From: Oceanobacter kriegii DSM 6294
Lineage (GTDB): Bacteria > Pseudomonadota > Gammaproteobacteria > Pseudomonadales > Oceanobacteraceae
Length of the DNA: 64,000 bases
Direction: 5' to 3'
Assembly: GCF_000422845.1 (NCBI RefSeq)
Contig: NZ_KE383931.1
Coordinates: 654,699 to 718,698 of the forward strand
Shown: positions 28,003-38,839 of the stretch, piece after piece
Layout of the letters: every line of letters starts with the position of its first letter
How positions within the stretch are numbered: position 1 is the first letter of the stretch
Notes under the pieces: model-generated
Told to the model about the DNA's origin: nothing
Databases searched by the model: none
The model's input: only the letters and a program-made list of their open reading frames with translations
Made by a program: the position numbers and the translations under genes

Positions 28003-28506
28003 ATGCGCGCCATCACGATTCCGGCCGTTCTCACCACCCTGTTTGCCAGCCTGATGTTCACCGCCCACTCCGGCGCTGAAGAAATCACCAGCCTGAAACC
28101 GTTTCAGGGCAAACACCGCATCATCATTGCCGATCAGGATGACAGCAAACGCTGGGTAAAAACCTTCAAGCAGGAAGACCTGCAACTGACCTTGCGCAAC
28201 GTGGTCTGGCTGGTGATCGACAGCGACCGCCAACAGTTGATTGACTCCAACTCCCATCACACCCTCTCCGATGAGCTGGTGATGAAGCTTTCGTTCAGCC
28301 CGTATCTGGCACCGCCGAAAACCCGAGTGGTTTTGATTGGTAAAGATGGCGATATCAAGGAAACCTACGACGAGCTGGATATCGACGCCATCTACGACGA
28401 CATTGATGAAATGCCGATGCGCCAGCGGGAAATGTATAAAGAGAGCCAGCGGGAAATGTATAAAGAGAACCAGCAGGAAATGCGTCAGGAAAAGCTGAAA
28501 CAATAA
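28003..28506 (+). CDS. DUF4174 periplasmic protein
   Basis: 167 residues from the ATG at 28003, chosen for AAGGAA 6 bases upstream (an ATG at 27988 is also in frame). A signal peptide ends near AHSGAEE. The body matches DUF4174: HRIIIADQDDSKRW, and VVLIGKDGDIKETYDELDI ending in the IDEMPMRQREM region. The fold is thioredoxin-like without a CxxC, so no redox role is expected. The C-terminus carries two copies of a 7-residue unit (QREMYKE) encoded by a 21-bp direct repeat. Function unknown. Confidence 0.8.
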   Translation: MRAITIPAVLTTLFASLMFTAHSGAEEITSLKPFQGKHRIIIADQDDSKRWVKTFKQEDLQLTLRNVVWLVIDSDRQQLIDSNSHHTLSDELVMKLSFSPYLAPPKTRVVLIGKDGDIKETYDELDIDAIYDDIDEMPMRQREMYKESQREMYKENQQEMRQEKLKQ

Positions 28507-28519
28507 GCCTCTTTTCAGC

Positions 28520-28544
28520 AAGGCCTGCCAGACAGGCCTTGTTC
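28520..28544 (+). terminator. Terminator-like hairpin after the DUF4174 gene
   Basis: AAGGCCTG (28520-28527), loop CCAGA, CAGGCCTT (28533-28540). The T run after it is short. Confidence 0.6.
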
Positions 28545-28905
28545 TGACAACCCGTCAGGTTCTCACAGAGTAACGTTGAGCCATCTGACAAGACATACTT
28601 CTACTAAAACCGCCCTCAAACAGGGCAAAAATCCTTCCAAAGCACCATTTACACCGCACCAGTCAGAGCCATTTGTCTCATCAACACGCCTTTTCTATCC
28701 CTGCGCCGACACCTTACTAAACAGTACTAAACCTAAACCAAACCAGACTGGAGCTGGGCTCAGTAGAAAGCAGCAGACCACTCTTGCTCTGAACTGCAAC
28801 ACTTCCTGCCACCGCTGGCACATCTCTTGCTGGTTTTGGTGGATAGAACCAAGAATCTTTATCAACGGCGATATTCGGCTCCAGCAATGGGGCTGAGGGT
28901 TTTTT
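28545..28905. other. Leader/promoter region of the siroheme reductase operon
   Basis: No gene supported. No binding motif for Nac, NtrC or CysB could be recognised with confidence. A GAGGG ribosome site lies at 28893-28897. Confidence 0.35.
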
Positions 28906-30705
28906 ATGCCTGAAATTCTCATAGCCAACAAAAGTAGCGATATAAATATGATTCCAATTATTAACACATCAGCCACCGAGCAGCAGGGTTTTACCGCCGA
29001 ACAAAAAGCCTGGTTGGCCGATATGTTGATAAAAACCAACCTGCACATGGCCCTGGGCTCTTCATCACAGGCCAAGGAATCCAATATTCCGGAAACCTTC
29101 TGGGGAACGCCGGTGGAGGATTTGTGCAAGGAAGAAAAAAGAAAATACGAAAAGCATGTATTGGATATCTGGGACGATATTGTAAAAAGTAACGATACCA
29201 ACCAAATACTGGAAGGACTGGATCAATTCGCTTCCCGCCATTTTGGTTTATTTAATGTCGCACCAGCCAGTATTGGTTATATGGTGCGTATGCGTATTCC
29301 TGCTTGCGTACTGCGTGGCGACCAAATGATGGTACTGGGCGATGTTGCAGAAAACATCGCCGGAGGCTATGCCCACGTTACCACTCGCGGCAGCTTTCAG
29401 TTTCGAGAGATTGAACCCAACCGCATCCTCGAAATGCTCGGTCTGTTCTACGACTCCGGCTTGTCCTGTAAAGGCACCGGGGCCGACAGCGCACGTAACA
29501 TCACCTGCATCCCTACCGCCGGTTTCGATCCGGAAGAATTAATCGACCTGCGCCCCTACGCACACAAGCTCAGTCATCTGATATTGAATACCCGCGACTA
29601 TCAGGGGATTCCTCGAAAATTCAATTTCTCATTTGATAACGCTGGCACCACCTCCTGCGTTTCAGATACCAACGATGTCGGCTTTCTTGCAGTCAACGTC
29701 AAAGAGAATAATCGGAATGTAGAACCCGGTATTTATTGCCGCCTAATTCTCGGAGGTATTACCGGACACCATGATTTTGCCCGTGATACCGGATTTATTT
29801 GCAAACCGGAAGATACCACCGAAATAGCAGACGCCATATTACGGGTATTCGTTCAGCATGGAGATCGTACCAATCGTAAAAAGGCCCGCTTTAAATACGT
29901 TCTGGATGCTCATGGATTTGATTGGGTATGCGAACGTATTCAGGAAGTATTGGACGGCTATGGCAAAGGCACCCGCTTGATTCCGCTGTCGACCGAATTT
30001 GACGCACCACGCCCCAGCATTAATCGCCATGGCCATATTGGTGTACATCCTCAAGCTCAACCGGGCTACAAGTACATTGGCGTTGCTCTCCGACTCGGCA
30101 AAATGTCGCCAGAGCAAATGCGTGGCATCGGTCGCATCGCCATGAAATACGGCAACAACGACGTGCGCCTGACGGTGTGGCAAAACCTGCTGGTCCCACA
30201 CATCAGGGACGAGGATGTTGATACTGTCATCCGCGAAATCGAGTCGCTTGGAATGACCACCAGCGCCACCGCATTTGAAGCCGGTGCTGTTGCCTGTACT
30301 GGCCGCTGGGCCTGCAAGCTTGCCAACGCCTATACAAAGGAAGACGGTAACGCCATTGTCGATCATCTGAATGGCAAATTTGAGCTCGACCAACCCATCA
30401 ACATCCACCTGACCGGCTGCCCTAACTCCTGTGCCCAGCACTACATTGGCGATCTGGGCATGATTGGTACCGCCGCCGACGATGGCAGCGAAGGCTACAA
30501 CATTGTGGTTGGCGGTGGCGTCGATGACGATCAACACCTCGCCCGCCCACTTTGTGGCCCCATCGCCTCCCGCGATATTTGCAAAACCTCAGAAACCATC
30601 GTCGGTAACTACCTGAAATCCAGGCAAGGCAACGAAAGCTTTATCACCTTCGTCAACCGACTCGGCGACGCCGAACTGAAAGACGTTCTGCTTGAGCCCC
30701 TTTGA
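28906..30705 (+). CDS. NirA-family siroheme/[4Fe-4S] nitrite (or sulfite) reductase
   Basis: 599 residues. Two ferredoxin-like half domains each precede a catalytic half. The Fe-S/siroheme ligands are in ACTGRWACK (C-x5-C) and TGCPNSCAQHY (C-x3-C). Siroheme-side motifs include YAHVTTRGSFQ and IPRKFNFSFDN. The 'GCPNSCAQHYIGDLGMIGT' style of C-terminus fits NirA-type assimilatory nitrite reductases better than CysI. A six-electron reduction of nitrite to ammonium is therefore the first guess, with sulfite as the alternative. The next gene supplies the flavoprotein that would feed it electrons from NADPH. GAGGG lies 8 bases before the ATG. Confidence 0.82.
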   Translation: MPEILIANKSSDINMIPIINTSATEQQGFTAEQKAWLADMLIKTNLHMALGSSSQAKESNIPETFWGTPVEDLCKEEKRKYEKHVLDIWDDIVKSNDTNQILEGLDQFASRHFGLFNVAPASIGYMVRMRIPACVLRGDQMMVLGDVAENIAGGYAHVTTRGSFQFREIEPNRILEMLGLFYDSGLSCKGTGADSARNITCIPTAGFDPEELIDLRPYAHKLSHLILNTRDYQGIPRKFNFSFDNAGTTSCVSDTNDVGFLAVNVKENNRNVEPGIYCRLILGGITGHHDFARDTGFICKPEDTTEIADAILRVFVQHGDRTNRKKARFKYVLDAHGFDWVCERIQEVLDGYGKGTRLIPLSTEFDAPRPSINRHGHIGVHPQAQPGYKYIGVALRLGKMSPEQMRGIGRIAMKYGNNDVRLTVWQNLLVPHIRDEDVDTVIREIESLGMTTSATAFEAGAVACTGRWACKLANAYTKEDGNAIVDHLNGKFELDQPINIHLTGCPNSCAQHYIGDLGMIGTAADDGSEGYNIVVGGGVDDDQHLARPLCGPIASRDICKTSETIVGNYLKSRQGNESFITFVNRLGDAELKDVLLEPL

Positions 30706-30786
30706 ATATCCCCGACAGCCCAGCGAAGCACCGATTTATTCAAAGACTGACAAACCCGAATAGCCATTATCACGACGGACAAGCAC

Positions 30787-32544
30787 ATGACTGACACCCT
30801 GATTTCCGAGCTGTCTTCGATCATTAATACCACCGCCCAGAATGCTCAAAATACCGTAGTCGAGCTGCCTGAAAACGCCCCCTTCGACCCGCAGCAACGC
30901 CAGTGGCTAAACGGCTTACTGACCGGTTTGAGCACCATCGCCGCTGCCGCCGCAGGAGGCGAAAAAGAGGTCGCTGCAACGCCGCTGAAGGTGTATTACG
31001 GCTCCCAGTCCGGCAACTGCGAAGTGCTGTCGAAAGACCTGAAAAAATTCGCAGCGACTCAAGGCTTTGCGGCCGAGCTGATTGAGCTCGACAGCATCAC
31101 ACCGGCCGACCTCGCCGCCCAACAACACGCCGTTGTTATTTGCTCTACCTTTGGTGAAGGCGAGCCACCCGACAACGCTCGTAATTTCTACACCGCCCTG
31201 ATGGCGGATGATGCCGCCCCTATGCCGGCAACCCTGAACTTCAGCGTATGTGGCCTGGGCGACTCCAGCTACACCCACTTCAACAAGGTCGGTTCAGATA
31301 TCTACCGGCGGCTGGTCGAACTGGGAGCGACCCCGTGCCACGACCTGGTGCTGTGCGACGTTGCCTTTGAAGACGACTATGCCAGCTGGAAGGAAGGGGT
31401 CTTTCAATCGGAAGCCTTCAGCAATGCGGCTGGCGCTGCAGCGGCACCCGCTGCGAACGACAGCGATAACGAGCCCAAATACACCAAGAACAACCCGTTT
31501 ATTGCCAACCTGATCCACACTGAAAATCTCAGCGGTTCAGGCTCTGCCAAGCGGGTAAACCACATCGAAATCTCTCTTGCCGGTGGCAGCGAAGACGTTG
31601 AGTACCACGTTGGTGATGCACTCGGCGTGTGGCCACTGAACTGCGCGGAAGAAGTCAGCGAATTGCTGTCGGTAGCGGGTTTCAGTGGCAAGGAAGTGGT
31701 CAGCCTGAAAAGCGGCCAGGCCAGCTTGCGCGTGCTACTGCAAAGCAAGCTGGATATTCACACCGTCAACGCCAAATGCCTGGAAACCTGGGGCCTCGAC
31801 AGCGCTCCCGAGGGCTTTCAGGTATGCGATGTGATCAATGAACTGAAACCAAACATCGACGCGCAAACCTTTGTTGACGGCTTGCGCGCTCTGCAACCCC
31901 GCCTTTACTCCATTGCCTCCAGCCCGAAAAAGCACCCGGGAGAAGTACACCTGACGGTTGGCGAAGTGCACTACGACCTCAACGGCAAAGCCCGCAAAGG
32001 CGTGGCATCCACCTGGCTGGGCGACCGCTTGCAGGCCGGTAGCAACATCGGCGTTTACATCCAGTCATCCGAACACTTCCACATTACCGCCAACGACGAA
32101 GCGCCCGTCATCATGATTGGCCCCGGCACCGGCATTGCGCCGTTCCGGGCATTTCTGGAAGAGCGCGAAATGCGCGATGCCAAAGGCAACAACTGGTTGT
32201 TCTTCGGCGACCAGCATCAGGCGGAAGATTTTCTCTACGAAGAGGAAATCAAAGCCTGGCAAGACAGCGGTGTACTCACCAACACCAGCCTGGCGTGGTC
32301 ACGAGACGGCGACCAGAAAGTCTACGTCCAAACCCTGATCAAAGAGCAAGGTGAGGAATTTTTCCAATGGCTGGAAAGCGGTGCCTACATCTACATTTGC
32401 GGCGATGCCTCACGTATGGCCGCCGATGTAGATAAAAGCATTCGGGAAGTGATTATGGAGCACGGTGCGACAGATGCCGCCGGTGCTGACGCTTACATGG
32501 ACAAGATGATCAGCGAACACCGTTATCAGCGGGATGTGTACTAA
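30787..32544 (+). CDS. CysJ-like FMN/FAD/NADPH flavoprotein reductase
   Basis: 585 residues. An N-terminal helical tail of about 65 residues is followed by a flavodoxin domain (YYGSQSGNCEVL, STFGEGEPPDNA, GLGDSSYTHF), a linker, an FAD domain with RLYSIASSP, and an NADPH domain with GPGTGIAPFRAFLEER and YICGDASRMA. The last residues, RYQRDVY, are typical of CysJ. It passes electrons from NADPH through FAD and FMN to the siroheme protein encoded just upstream, with a gap of 81 bases. The electron acceptor (nitrite or sulfite reductase) follows from that neighbour. A strong terminator ends the operon. Confidence 0.9.
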   Translation: MTDTLISELSSIINTTAQNAQNTVVELPENAPFDPQQRQWLNGLLTGLSTIAAAAAGGEKEVAATPLKVYYGSQSGNCEVLSKDLKKFAATQGFAAELIELDSITPADLAAQQHAVVICSTFGEGEPPDNARNFYTALMADDAAPMPATLNFSVCGLGDSSYTHFNKVGSDIYRRLVELGATPCHDLVLCDVAFEDDYASWKEGVFQSEAFSNAAGAAAAPAANDSDNEPKYTKNNPFIANLIHTENLSGSGSAKRVNHIEISLAGGSEDVEYHVGDALGVWPLNCAEEVSELLSVAGFSGKEVVSLKSGQASLRVLLQSKLDIHTVNAKCLETWGLDSAPEGFQVCDVINELKPNIDAQTFVDGLRALQPRLYSIASSPKKHPGEVHLTVGEVHYDLNGKARKGVASTWLGDRLQAGSNIGVYIQSSEHFHITANDEAPVIMIGPGTGIAPFRAFLEEREMRDAKGNNWLFFGDQHQAEDFLYEEEIKAWQDSGVLTNTSLAWSRDGDQKVYVQTLIKEQGEEFFQWLESGAYIYICGDASRMAADVDKSIREVIMEHGATDAAGADAYMDKMISEHRYQRDVY

Positions 32545-32550
32545 GAAAAT

Positions 32551-32591
32551 TAAAAAAAACGGCGGCTCGGGAAACCCGAGCCGCCGTTTTT
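32551..32591. terminator. Strong bidirectional terminator
   Basis: A 14-bp perfect stem, 32558-32571 paired with 32575-32588, loop AAA, with A and T runs on both sides. It serves both the flavoprotein gene (plus) and purL (minus). Confidence 0.92.
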
Positions 32592-32613
32592 AATGGCCAG
32601 TAAAAAGAGCTGC

Positions 32614-35600
32614 TTAGTTCTCTTCACACCATACGCGGGCGTTGCGGAACATACGCATCCAGGCGCCGTCTTCGTCCCACTCGCCCGGAACATAAGAGTT
32701 CTGGATGGCACGGAATACACGCTCAGGGTGCGGCATCATGATGGTCACACGACCGTCATTGGCAGTCAGACCAGTGATACCCTGCGGCGAACCGTTAGGG
32801 TTCAATGGGTACTGCTCAGTCTCCTTGCCGTAGTTGTCGACGTAGCGCAGTGCAATCTGGCCAGCAGACAGCTCAGCGATGTCATCTTCAGAACCGAATT
32901 CCGCACGACCTTCACCGTGAGCCACGGCGATTGGCATACGAGAACCGGCCATGCCAGCGAAGAACACGGAATCGGACTCCTGAACTTCGACCATGGCAAC
33001 ACGGGCTTCAAACTGTTCGCTCATGTTGCGAACAAAGTGTGGCCAGTGCTCGGCACCCGGAATCAGCTCGTGCAGGTTGGACAGCATCTGACAGCCGTTA
33101 CAGATACCCAGAGCGAAGGTGTCTTCACGCTCGAAGAAAGCCTTGAACTGACCGCGCGCCTGTTCGTTGAACAGGATCGACTTGGCCCAACCTTCACCGG
33201 CGCCCAGTACGTCACCGTAAGAGAAACCGCCACAAGCGATCAGACCGCGGAAGCCTTCCAGAGTCACAGCGCCAGACAGAATGTCGCTCATGTGAACGTC
33301 AACGGTGTGGAAACCGGCACGGTCGAAGGCCGCTGCCATTTCGATCTGACCGTTTACGCCCTGCTCACGCAGGATAGCCACTTTAGGCGCGTCTTCGGAA
33401 GAAGAAGCAGGCAGATCAGCGCAGATGTCTTCGTTGATATCGAAGGTCAGCTCAGCGTGGATACCCGGATCTTCGGCATCCAGCAGCGCATCAAACTCCT
33501 GCTGGGCGCACTCGGCGTTGTCACGCAGGGCTTGCATGCGGAAGCTGGTTTCAGTCCAGGCACGCTGCCAGTTAACGCGGGATTCGCTCAGGAACTCTTC
33601 GTCCTGGAAGCTGAAAGTAATCTGGTCGTCTTCGTTTGGCGCACCAATCACGGCGGTGCAATCGCCCAGACCAGCGGCTTCAAACTGAGCCAATACTTCT
33701 TCCAGATCGTCACGACGAATCTGCATCACCGCACCCAGTTCTTCAGAGAACAGTGCAGCCGCCAGCTCTTCCTGAGAGTCGGCCAACAGGTCCATGGAAA
33801 TATCCAGACCTGCATGACCAGCAAAGGCCATTTCCACCAGCGTGGCGAACAGACCACCGTCGGCACGGTCGTGGTAAGCCAGCAGTTTGCCGTCAGCGTT
33901 CAGGCCCTGAACCACAGCAAAGAAAGCTTTCAGGTCTTCGGCATCGTCCAGATCCGCAGGCACGTCGCCCACTTGCTGGTACACCTGTGCCAGACAGGAG
34001 GCACCCAGACGGTTCTGGCCACGCCCCAGGTCAACCAGGATCAGCTCAGAAGCTTCATCTTTCTTCAGTTCTGGCGTCAGTACCTTACGAGCGTCAGTCA
34101 CTGGGGCAAAGCCAGTGATGACCAGTGACATTGGCGCAGTAACGGCCTTGTCTTCACCACCGTCGTTCCAGCGAGTCTTCATGGACATAGAGTCTTTGCC
34201 CACCGGAATGGTCACTTGCAGCTCAGGACACAGTTCCATACCCACAGCTTTCACAGTGGCGTACAGTTTTTCGTCTTCGCCTTCGTGGCCAGCCGCACAC
34301 ATCCAGTTGGCAGACATTTTGATGTCAGCCAGCTTCTCGATAGGAGCAGCCGCCAGGTTAGTGATGGCTTCGGCCACCGCCAGACGACCGGAAGCTGGAG
34401 AATCCAGCAGGGCCACTGGAGTACGCTCACCCATCGCCATGGCTTCACCAGCGAAGGTGTCGTAGGAAGACGTGGTGACTGCCACGTCGGCCACTGGCAC
34501 CTGCCAAGGACCCACAAACTGGTCACGGGCCACGGTACCGGTAATGGAGCGGTCACCAATGGTGATCAGGAACGACTTGCTGGCCACAGTAGGCAGCTTC
34601 AGTACGCGATCAGCGGCTTCGGCAAGATCAATACCGGCAGACTCAAACGCTACAGCGTTGGTCTTACGGGTTTCAGCAGTACGGTGCATGCGCGGTGGCT
34701 TGCCCAGCAGTACTTGTAAAGGCAGATCCACCGGGCTGTTGCCGAAGTGTTCGTCGGTCACAGTCAGGTGTTCTTCTTCGGTGGCGTAACCCACAACGGC
34801 GTATGGCGCGCGTTCACGGGCACAAATCGCATCGAAGGTTTCCAGGTCTTCCATGGCCACCGCCATGACGTAACGCTCCTGGGATTCGTTCGACCAGATC
34901 GCCAGCGGGCTCATGCCAGGCTCGTCGTTTGGTACGTTACGCAGCTCGAATTTACCGCCACGACCACCGTCGGAAACCAGCTCAGGGAAAGCGTTGGAAA
35001 TACCGCCTGCGCCCACATCGTGAATAAAGGCAATCGGGTTTTCATCGCCCAGCTGCCAGCAGCGGTCGATCACTTCCTGACAACGACGCTCCATTTCCGG
35101 GTTTTCACGCTGAACGGAAGCAAAGTCCAGATCGGCGTTGGACTGACCGGAAGCCATGGAAGAGGCAGCACCGCCACCCAGACCAATCTGCATCGCCGGG
35201 CCACCCAGTACGATCAGTGCTGCGCCAACCGGGATGTCACCCTTCTGTACGTGCTCGTCACGGATGTTGCCGTAACCACCAGCGATCATGATTGGCTTGT
35301 GGTAACCACGCACTTCGCCGTCGTGGGCCAGTTCGAAAGTACGGAAGTAACCGCACAGGTTCGGACGACCGAATTCGTTGTTGAACGCCGCACCGCCCAA
35401 TGGGCCGTCGATCATGATGTCGAAGGCAGACACAATGCGATCCGGCTTGCCGTACTGGCTTTCCCATGGCTGTTCGAAGCCCGGGATTTTCAGGTCGGAC
35501 ACGGTGAAGCCGGTCAGGCCTGCTTTTGGCTTGGAACCACGACCGGTTGCGCCTTCGTCACGAATCTCACCGCCGGAACCGGTCGCCGCACCTGAGTGAG

Positions 35601-36501
35601 GGGCAATCGCAGTCGGGTGGTTGTGCGTTTCTACCTTCATGAGGATGTGCATATCCTCTTCGTGGTAGGTGTACTGACGGCTGTCAGGGTTCGGGAAGAA
35701 ACGGCCAGTCTTGTGACCCGTGATCACAGAGGCGTTGTCTTTATAAGCAGACAGAATGTTGTCGCTGTAACACTCGTAGGTGTTCTTGATCATCTTGAAC
35801 AAGGACAGGTCCTTGTCTTCGCCATCAATGGTCCAGCTGGCGTTGAAGATCTTGTGACGGCAATGCTCGGAGTTGGCCTGGGCGAACATCATCAGTTCAA
35901 CGTCGGTCGGGTTACGACCCAGCGCCTGATAGTTCTCGAACAGGTAATCCACTTCGTCGTCGGCCAGCGCCAGACCCAGAGTCTTGTCGGCTTCTACCAG
36001 TGCGTCACGGCCACCGGCCAGAATGTCGATGGTAGACAGTGGTGCAGGTTCCGCGTGGGAGAACAGATTGGCGGCTTCAGCAGTATCAGCCAGTACGGTT
36101 TCCACCATACGGTCATGCAGAACTGCCGCTACCGCAGCGCGGTCTTCAGCCGTCGCGCCTGTTACGTAGTAAGCGATACCACGTTCCAGGCGATCCACCT
36201 TGGCCAGACCACAGTTGTGGGCAATGTCAGTCGCCTTGGAAGACCAAGGGGAAATGGTGCCGAAGCGAGGGATCACCAGGAACATTTCGCCATTTGGCTC
36301 CTGACGCTCGGCTTTGGGTCCGTAACGCAGGATGCGTTCCAGCACCAGCAATTCGTTGTCAGCCAGATCTTCCTTCAGATCGGCGAAGTGAACGAACTCG
36401 GCGTAAACGCCGGTTACTGAAGGCACAGAGGCCTGCAGTTTGTTCAGGATTCTGGATTGACGAAATTCAGAAAGCGCTGGTGCGCCGCGCAGCTCAAGCA
36501 T
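32614..36501 (-). CDS. purL: Phosphoribosylformylglycinamidine synthase
   Basis: 1295 residues from the ATG at 36501 ([14 protein letters not shown]), the size of the large gammaproteobacterial PurL. A PurS-like N-terminal part, two AIRS-type ATP-binding halves ([48 protein letters not shown]) and a C-terminal glutamine amidotransferase with the Cys of GICNGCQML and the His/Glu pair in AHGEGR are all present. It converts FGAR to FGAM in purine synthesis using glutamine and ATP. It is monocistronic and ends in a strong terminator. Confidence 0.98.
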   Translation of the reverse strand: MLELRGAPALSEFRQSRILNKLQASVPSVTGVYAEFVHFADLKEDLADNELLVLERILRYGPKAERQEPNGEMFLVIPRFGTISPWSSKATDIAHNCGLAKVDRLERGIAYYVTGATAEDRAAVAAVLHDRMVETVLADTAEAANLFSHAEPAPLSTIDILAGGRDALVEADKTLGLALADDEVDYLFENYQALGRNPTDVELMMFAQANSEHCRHKIFNASWTIDGEDKDLSLFKMIKNTYECYSDNILSAYKDNASVITGHKTGRFFPNPDSRQYTYHEEDMHILMKVETHNHPTAIAPHSGAATGSGGEIRDEGATGRGSKPKAGLTGFTVSDLKIPGFEQPWESQYGKPDRIVSAFDIMIDGPLGGAAFNNEFGRPNLCGYFRTFELAHDGEVRGYHKPIMIAGGYGNIRDEHVQKGDIPVGAALIVLGGPAMQIGLGGGAASSMASGQSNADLDFASVQRENPEMERRCQEVIDRCWQLGDENPIAFIHDVGAGGISNAFPELVSDGGRGGKFELRNVPNDEPGMSPLAIWSNESQERYVMAVAMEDLETFDAICARERAPYAVVGYATEEEHLTVTDEHFGNSPVDLPLQVLLGKPPRMHRTAETRKTNAVAFESAGIDLAEAADRVLKLPTVASKSFLITIGDRSITGTVARDQFVGPWQVPVADVAVTTSSYDTFAGEAMAMGERTPVALLDSPASGRLAVAEAITNLAAAPIEKLADIKMSANWMCAAGHEGEDEKLYATVKAVGMELCPELQVTIPVGKDSMSMKTRWNDGGEDKAVTAPMSLVITGFAPVTDARKVLTPELKKDEASELILVDLGRGQNRLGASCLAQVYQQVGDVPADLDDAEDLKAFFAVVQGLNADGKLLAYHDRADGGLFATLVEMAFAGHAGLDISMDLLADSQEELAAALFSEELGAVMQIRRDDLEEVLAQFEAAGLGDCTAVIGAPNEDDQITFSFQDEEFLSESRVNWQRAWTETSFRMQALRDNAECAQQEFDALLDAEDPGIHAELTFDINEDICADLPASSSEDAPKVAILREQGVNGQIEMAAAFDRAGFHTVDVHMSDILSGAVTLEGFRGLIACGGFSYGDVLGAGEGWAKSILFNEQARGQFKAFFEREDTFALGICNGCQMLSNLHELIPGAEHWPHFVRNMSEQFEARVAMVEVQESDSVFFAGMAGSRMPIAVAHGEGRAEFGSEDDIAELSAGQIALRYVDNYGKETEQYPLNPNGSPQGITGLTANDGRVTIMMPHPERVFRAIQNSYVPGEWDEDGAWMRMFRNARVWCEEN

Positions 36502-36687
36502 TGTGCCTTGACTCCGAAGGGGTTGGGCCGTCGAGTTCAGCCGACAGGGGATAGCCAAAAAATGAGGCGGAATGATACTGAAAACTGCCTTTAATAGCCA
36601 CCGAGGACCGGCAGGCGAAAGGCGTTCTTTTTGGTCGGTTGCTGGTGTTTTGCTGCATTTTCACGACAGTTTAAGCAACATGCACGA

Positions 36688-36701
36688 TGACCATTCGGTC
36701 A
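36688..36701. promoter_or_regulatory. Dyad TGACCATTCGGTCA, TetR-operator-like
   Basis: Arms TGACC and GGTCA around ATTC. It shares GACCATWCGGTC with the dyad at 37279-37296. This form, a 'GACC....GGTC' dyad, is common among TetR-family operators. Its regulator is not in the window. Confidence 0.4.
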
Positions 36702-37278
36702 GGTTCTTGCCATAAACCTGAGCCAGCAACTGGCTAAAAACCAGACAAAAGGTGAATGGCCAAGATCGGCCATCAACGTAAATTTCGCAGTGATGCGATG
36801 GGAACAGGATCTCAGAATGAGCAAGGAAACAGTCTGTTGAACAGCCCCTGCCCGTTCAATAATTGACCAGACGAAACTTTTCCGTCATATTCCGCGCCGC
36901 CTGAGCAGGGAGCCGCTCGGCCGATTTGTACGCTGGCACGTGTCATCTTTTTTTACGTCATCGATACAAAAAGACAATCAGGAACGGAAGCCGCATGACC
37001 TCTGGGTTTACACGCCCATAGTGTACGGCAAGGTCGTTTTTTACTACCGACTGAGCTGAACAGAACCGAACTTTGAATGAGTTCCAGCTAAACTCAACCA
37101 AGTACCGACAAGCACTGCCCGGCCCTCTCGCAGGTGGCCTGGACGCGCTGCCGGGCGATACGCTGCGGCTTTTAACGTCATTCAGAATTGCAATGCCGCT
37201 GACGTTGAGTAACGTCGGCAGGCTTCTTAAAATAGACAAAAGAATCAATAACCCGTTGATTCATCTATAATTACTGAA

Positions 37279-37296
37279 AACGACCATACGGTCGTT
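37279..37296. promoter_or_regulatory. Dyad AACGACCATACGGTCGTT, upstream of mltF
   Basis: Seven-bp arms around ATAC, ending about 28 bases before the mltF start, where a repressor would block transcription or the leader RNA would fold. Confidence 0.4.
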
Positions 37297-37324
37297 AGTC
37301 ACACGTACACGGAGGAGTGACAAC

Positions 37325-38767
37325 ATGCTGCGTAAGTCAGTCAAACTGCTGACACTGCTCGCGACGATCGTTGCCTGCCTGGCAACCGTCACCGCCAGTG
37401 TACGGCCATCGAAGCTGGAAACCGTAAAAATGCGCGGTTACATCACGGTGGTAACCCGCAACAGCCCAACCACCTATTTTGAAGATCGCGGTGGTAAGAC
37501 TGGCTACGAATACGAGTTGGCGCAGTCGTTCGCCGACTATCTGGGTGTTGAATTACGCCTGAACGTGGCAGATTCCATTGGTGAAATCTATCAGCAGTTA
37601 GAAACTGGCGAAGCGGACATTGCCGCTGCTGGCCTGACCCAGACCGACGAACGCCAGCGCTGGTTCCGCTACGCAACGCCGTATCAAACCGTCAGCGAGG
37701 TGGTGGTTTACAAGCGCGGTACCCGCAAGCCCCGGGAACTGAGCGAACTGCCGGGCAAGATGATGATTGTGACGGCCAACTCCAGTCATTCATGGACCTT
37801 GCGTCAAACCCAGGCAACAGAACTGCCTTCCCTGAGCTGGAGCGAGTCCGCCGATCTTGACGTCACCGACCTGCTGCACATGGTCGAAACCGGCGAAATC
37901 GACTTCACCCTGGTCGACTCCAACGAATTCCGACTGTTACAGGCCTACTTCCCCAACGTTGGCACTGGCATCACCCTGAGCCATGAAGAATCCCAGGCAT
38001 GGGCTCTGCCAATGTCGGCCGACCAGTCATTGCTGGAGCAGACCAACCAGTTCTTCAGCGAGCGTCGCACCCGCCAGCAGCTGGCAAATTTGAATGAACG
38101 CTATTACGGCCATCTTGGTGAGCTCGATTACGTTGGTGCCAAGCGCTTCCTGCGTCAAACCAGCCGCAAGCTGGACGACTACAAACCGTATTTCCAGAGT
38201 GCCGCTGAAAAGCACAGCTTTGACTGGCGCCTGCTGGCGGCCATGGGCTATCAGGAAAGTCACTGGAATCCAACCGCCACCAGCTTTACCGGTGTGCGTG
38301 GTTTGATGATGCTGACACTGGGCACCGCCAGCGATCTGGGTGTCAGTGACCGTCTGGATGCCGAACAAAGCATCCGTGGTGGCAGTGAGTATCTGGCTGG
38401 CCTGCGTCGTCGACTGGGAAGCCAGGTTGCCGAACCGGATCGCACCTGGATGTCGCTGGCGGCCTACAACGTTGGCTATGGTCACTTGCAGGATGCTCGC
38501 CGTCTGACGTATGAAATGGGCGGTAATCCAAACCTGTGGCGCGATGTGAAAGACAGCCTGCCATTGCTGAGCCAGCGTCGCTATCACAAGAACACCCGTC
38601 ACGGTTATGCCCGTGGCCACGAAGCCGTCGACTATGTTCAGAACATTCGCCGCTACTACGACGTGCTGGTGTGGAATGAAGAACAGGCAACAGCCGTGGC
38701 CGAGCAAAGCACGGAAGCGGAAGTTCAGCTCTCCCAATCCATGACGGTCATCCCACCACTGCTGTAA
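37325..38767 (+). CDS. mltF: Membrane-bound lytic murein transglycosylase F
   Basis: 480 residues, with GGAGGAG 8 bases before the ATG. A signal peptide (about 1-25) precedes a periplasmic solute-binding-like domain (about 30-265; RGYITVVTRNSPTTYF, GYEYELAQSFADYLGV, TGEADIAAAGLTQTDER) and a C-terminal SLT domain. Its catalytic Glu is in AMGYQESHWNP, followed by TGVRGLMML and MSLAAYNVGYGHLQDA. It cleaves the glycan strand to 1,6-anhydromuramyl products; the binding domain tunes activity by binding muropeptides. Monocistronic. Confidence 0.95.
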   Translation: MLRKSVKLLTLLATIVACLATVTASVRPSKLETVKMRGYITVVTRNSPTTYFEDRGGKTGYEYELAQSFADYLGVELRLNVADSIGEIYQQLETGEADIAAAGLTQTDERQRWFRYATPYQTVSEVVVYKRGTRKPRELSELPGKMMIVTANSSHSWTLRQTQATELPSLSWSESADLDVTDLLHMVETGEIDFTLVDSNEFRLLQAYFPNVGTGITLSHEESQAWALPMSADQSLLEQTNQFFSERRTRQQLANLNERYYGHLGELDYVGAKRFLRQTSRKLDDYKPYFQSAAEKHSFDWRLLAAMGYQESHWNPTATSFTGVRGLMMLTLGTASDLGVSDRLDAEQSIRGGSEYLAGLRRRLGSQVAEPDRTWMSLAAYNVGYGHLQDARRLTYEMGGNPNLWRDVKDSLPLLSQRRYHKNTRHGYARGHEAVDYVQNIRRYYDVLVWNEEQATAVAEQSTEAEVQLSQSMTVIPPLL

Positions 38768-38839
38768 ACACAGTTAAAATTGGCCAGAGTCGGCCTGCTC
38801 TGTGTCCGAACTACTCAAGACCTGCTGAAGAGCCTGTCA

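Larger units (their letters stand above)
36502..37324. other. Gene-free region between divergent purL and mltF
   Basis: No gene supported; open frames here are short and have no ribosome site. It has two copies of a GACCATWCGGTC dyad (see separate entries) and a hairpin ATGGCC(36756-36761)/GGCCAT(36768-36773). It would also hold the purL promoter, but no typical PurR operator was recognised. Confidence 0.4.
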
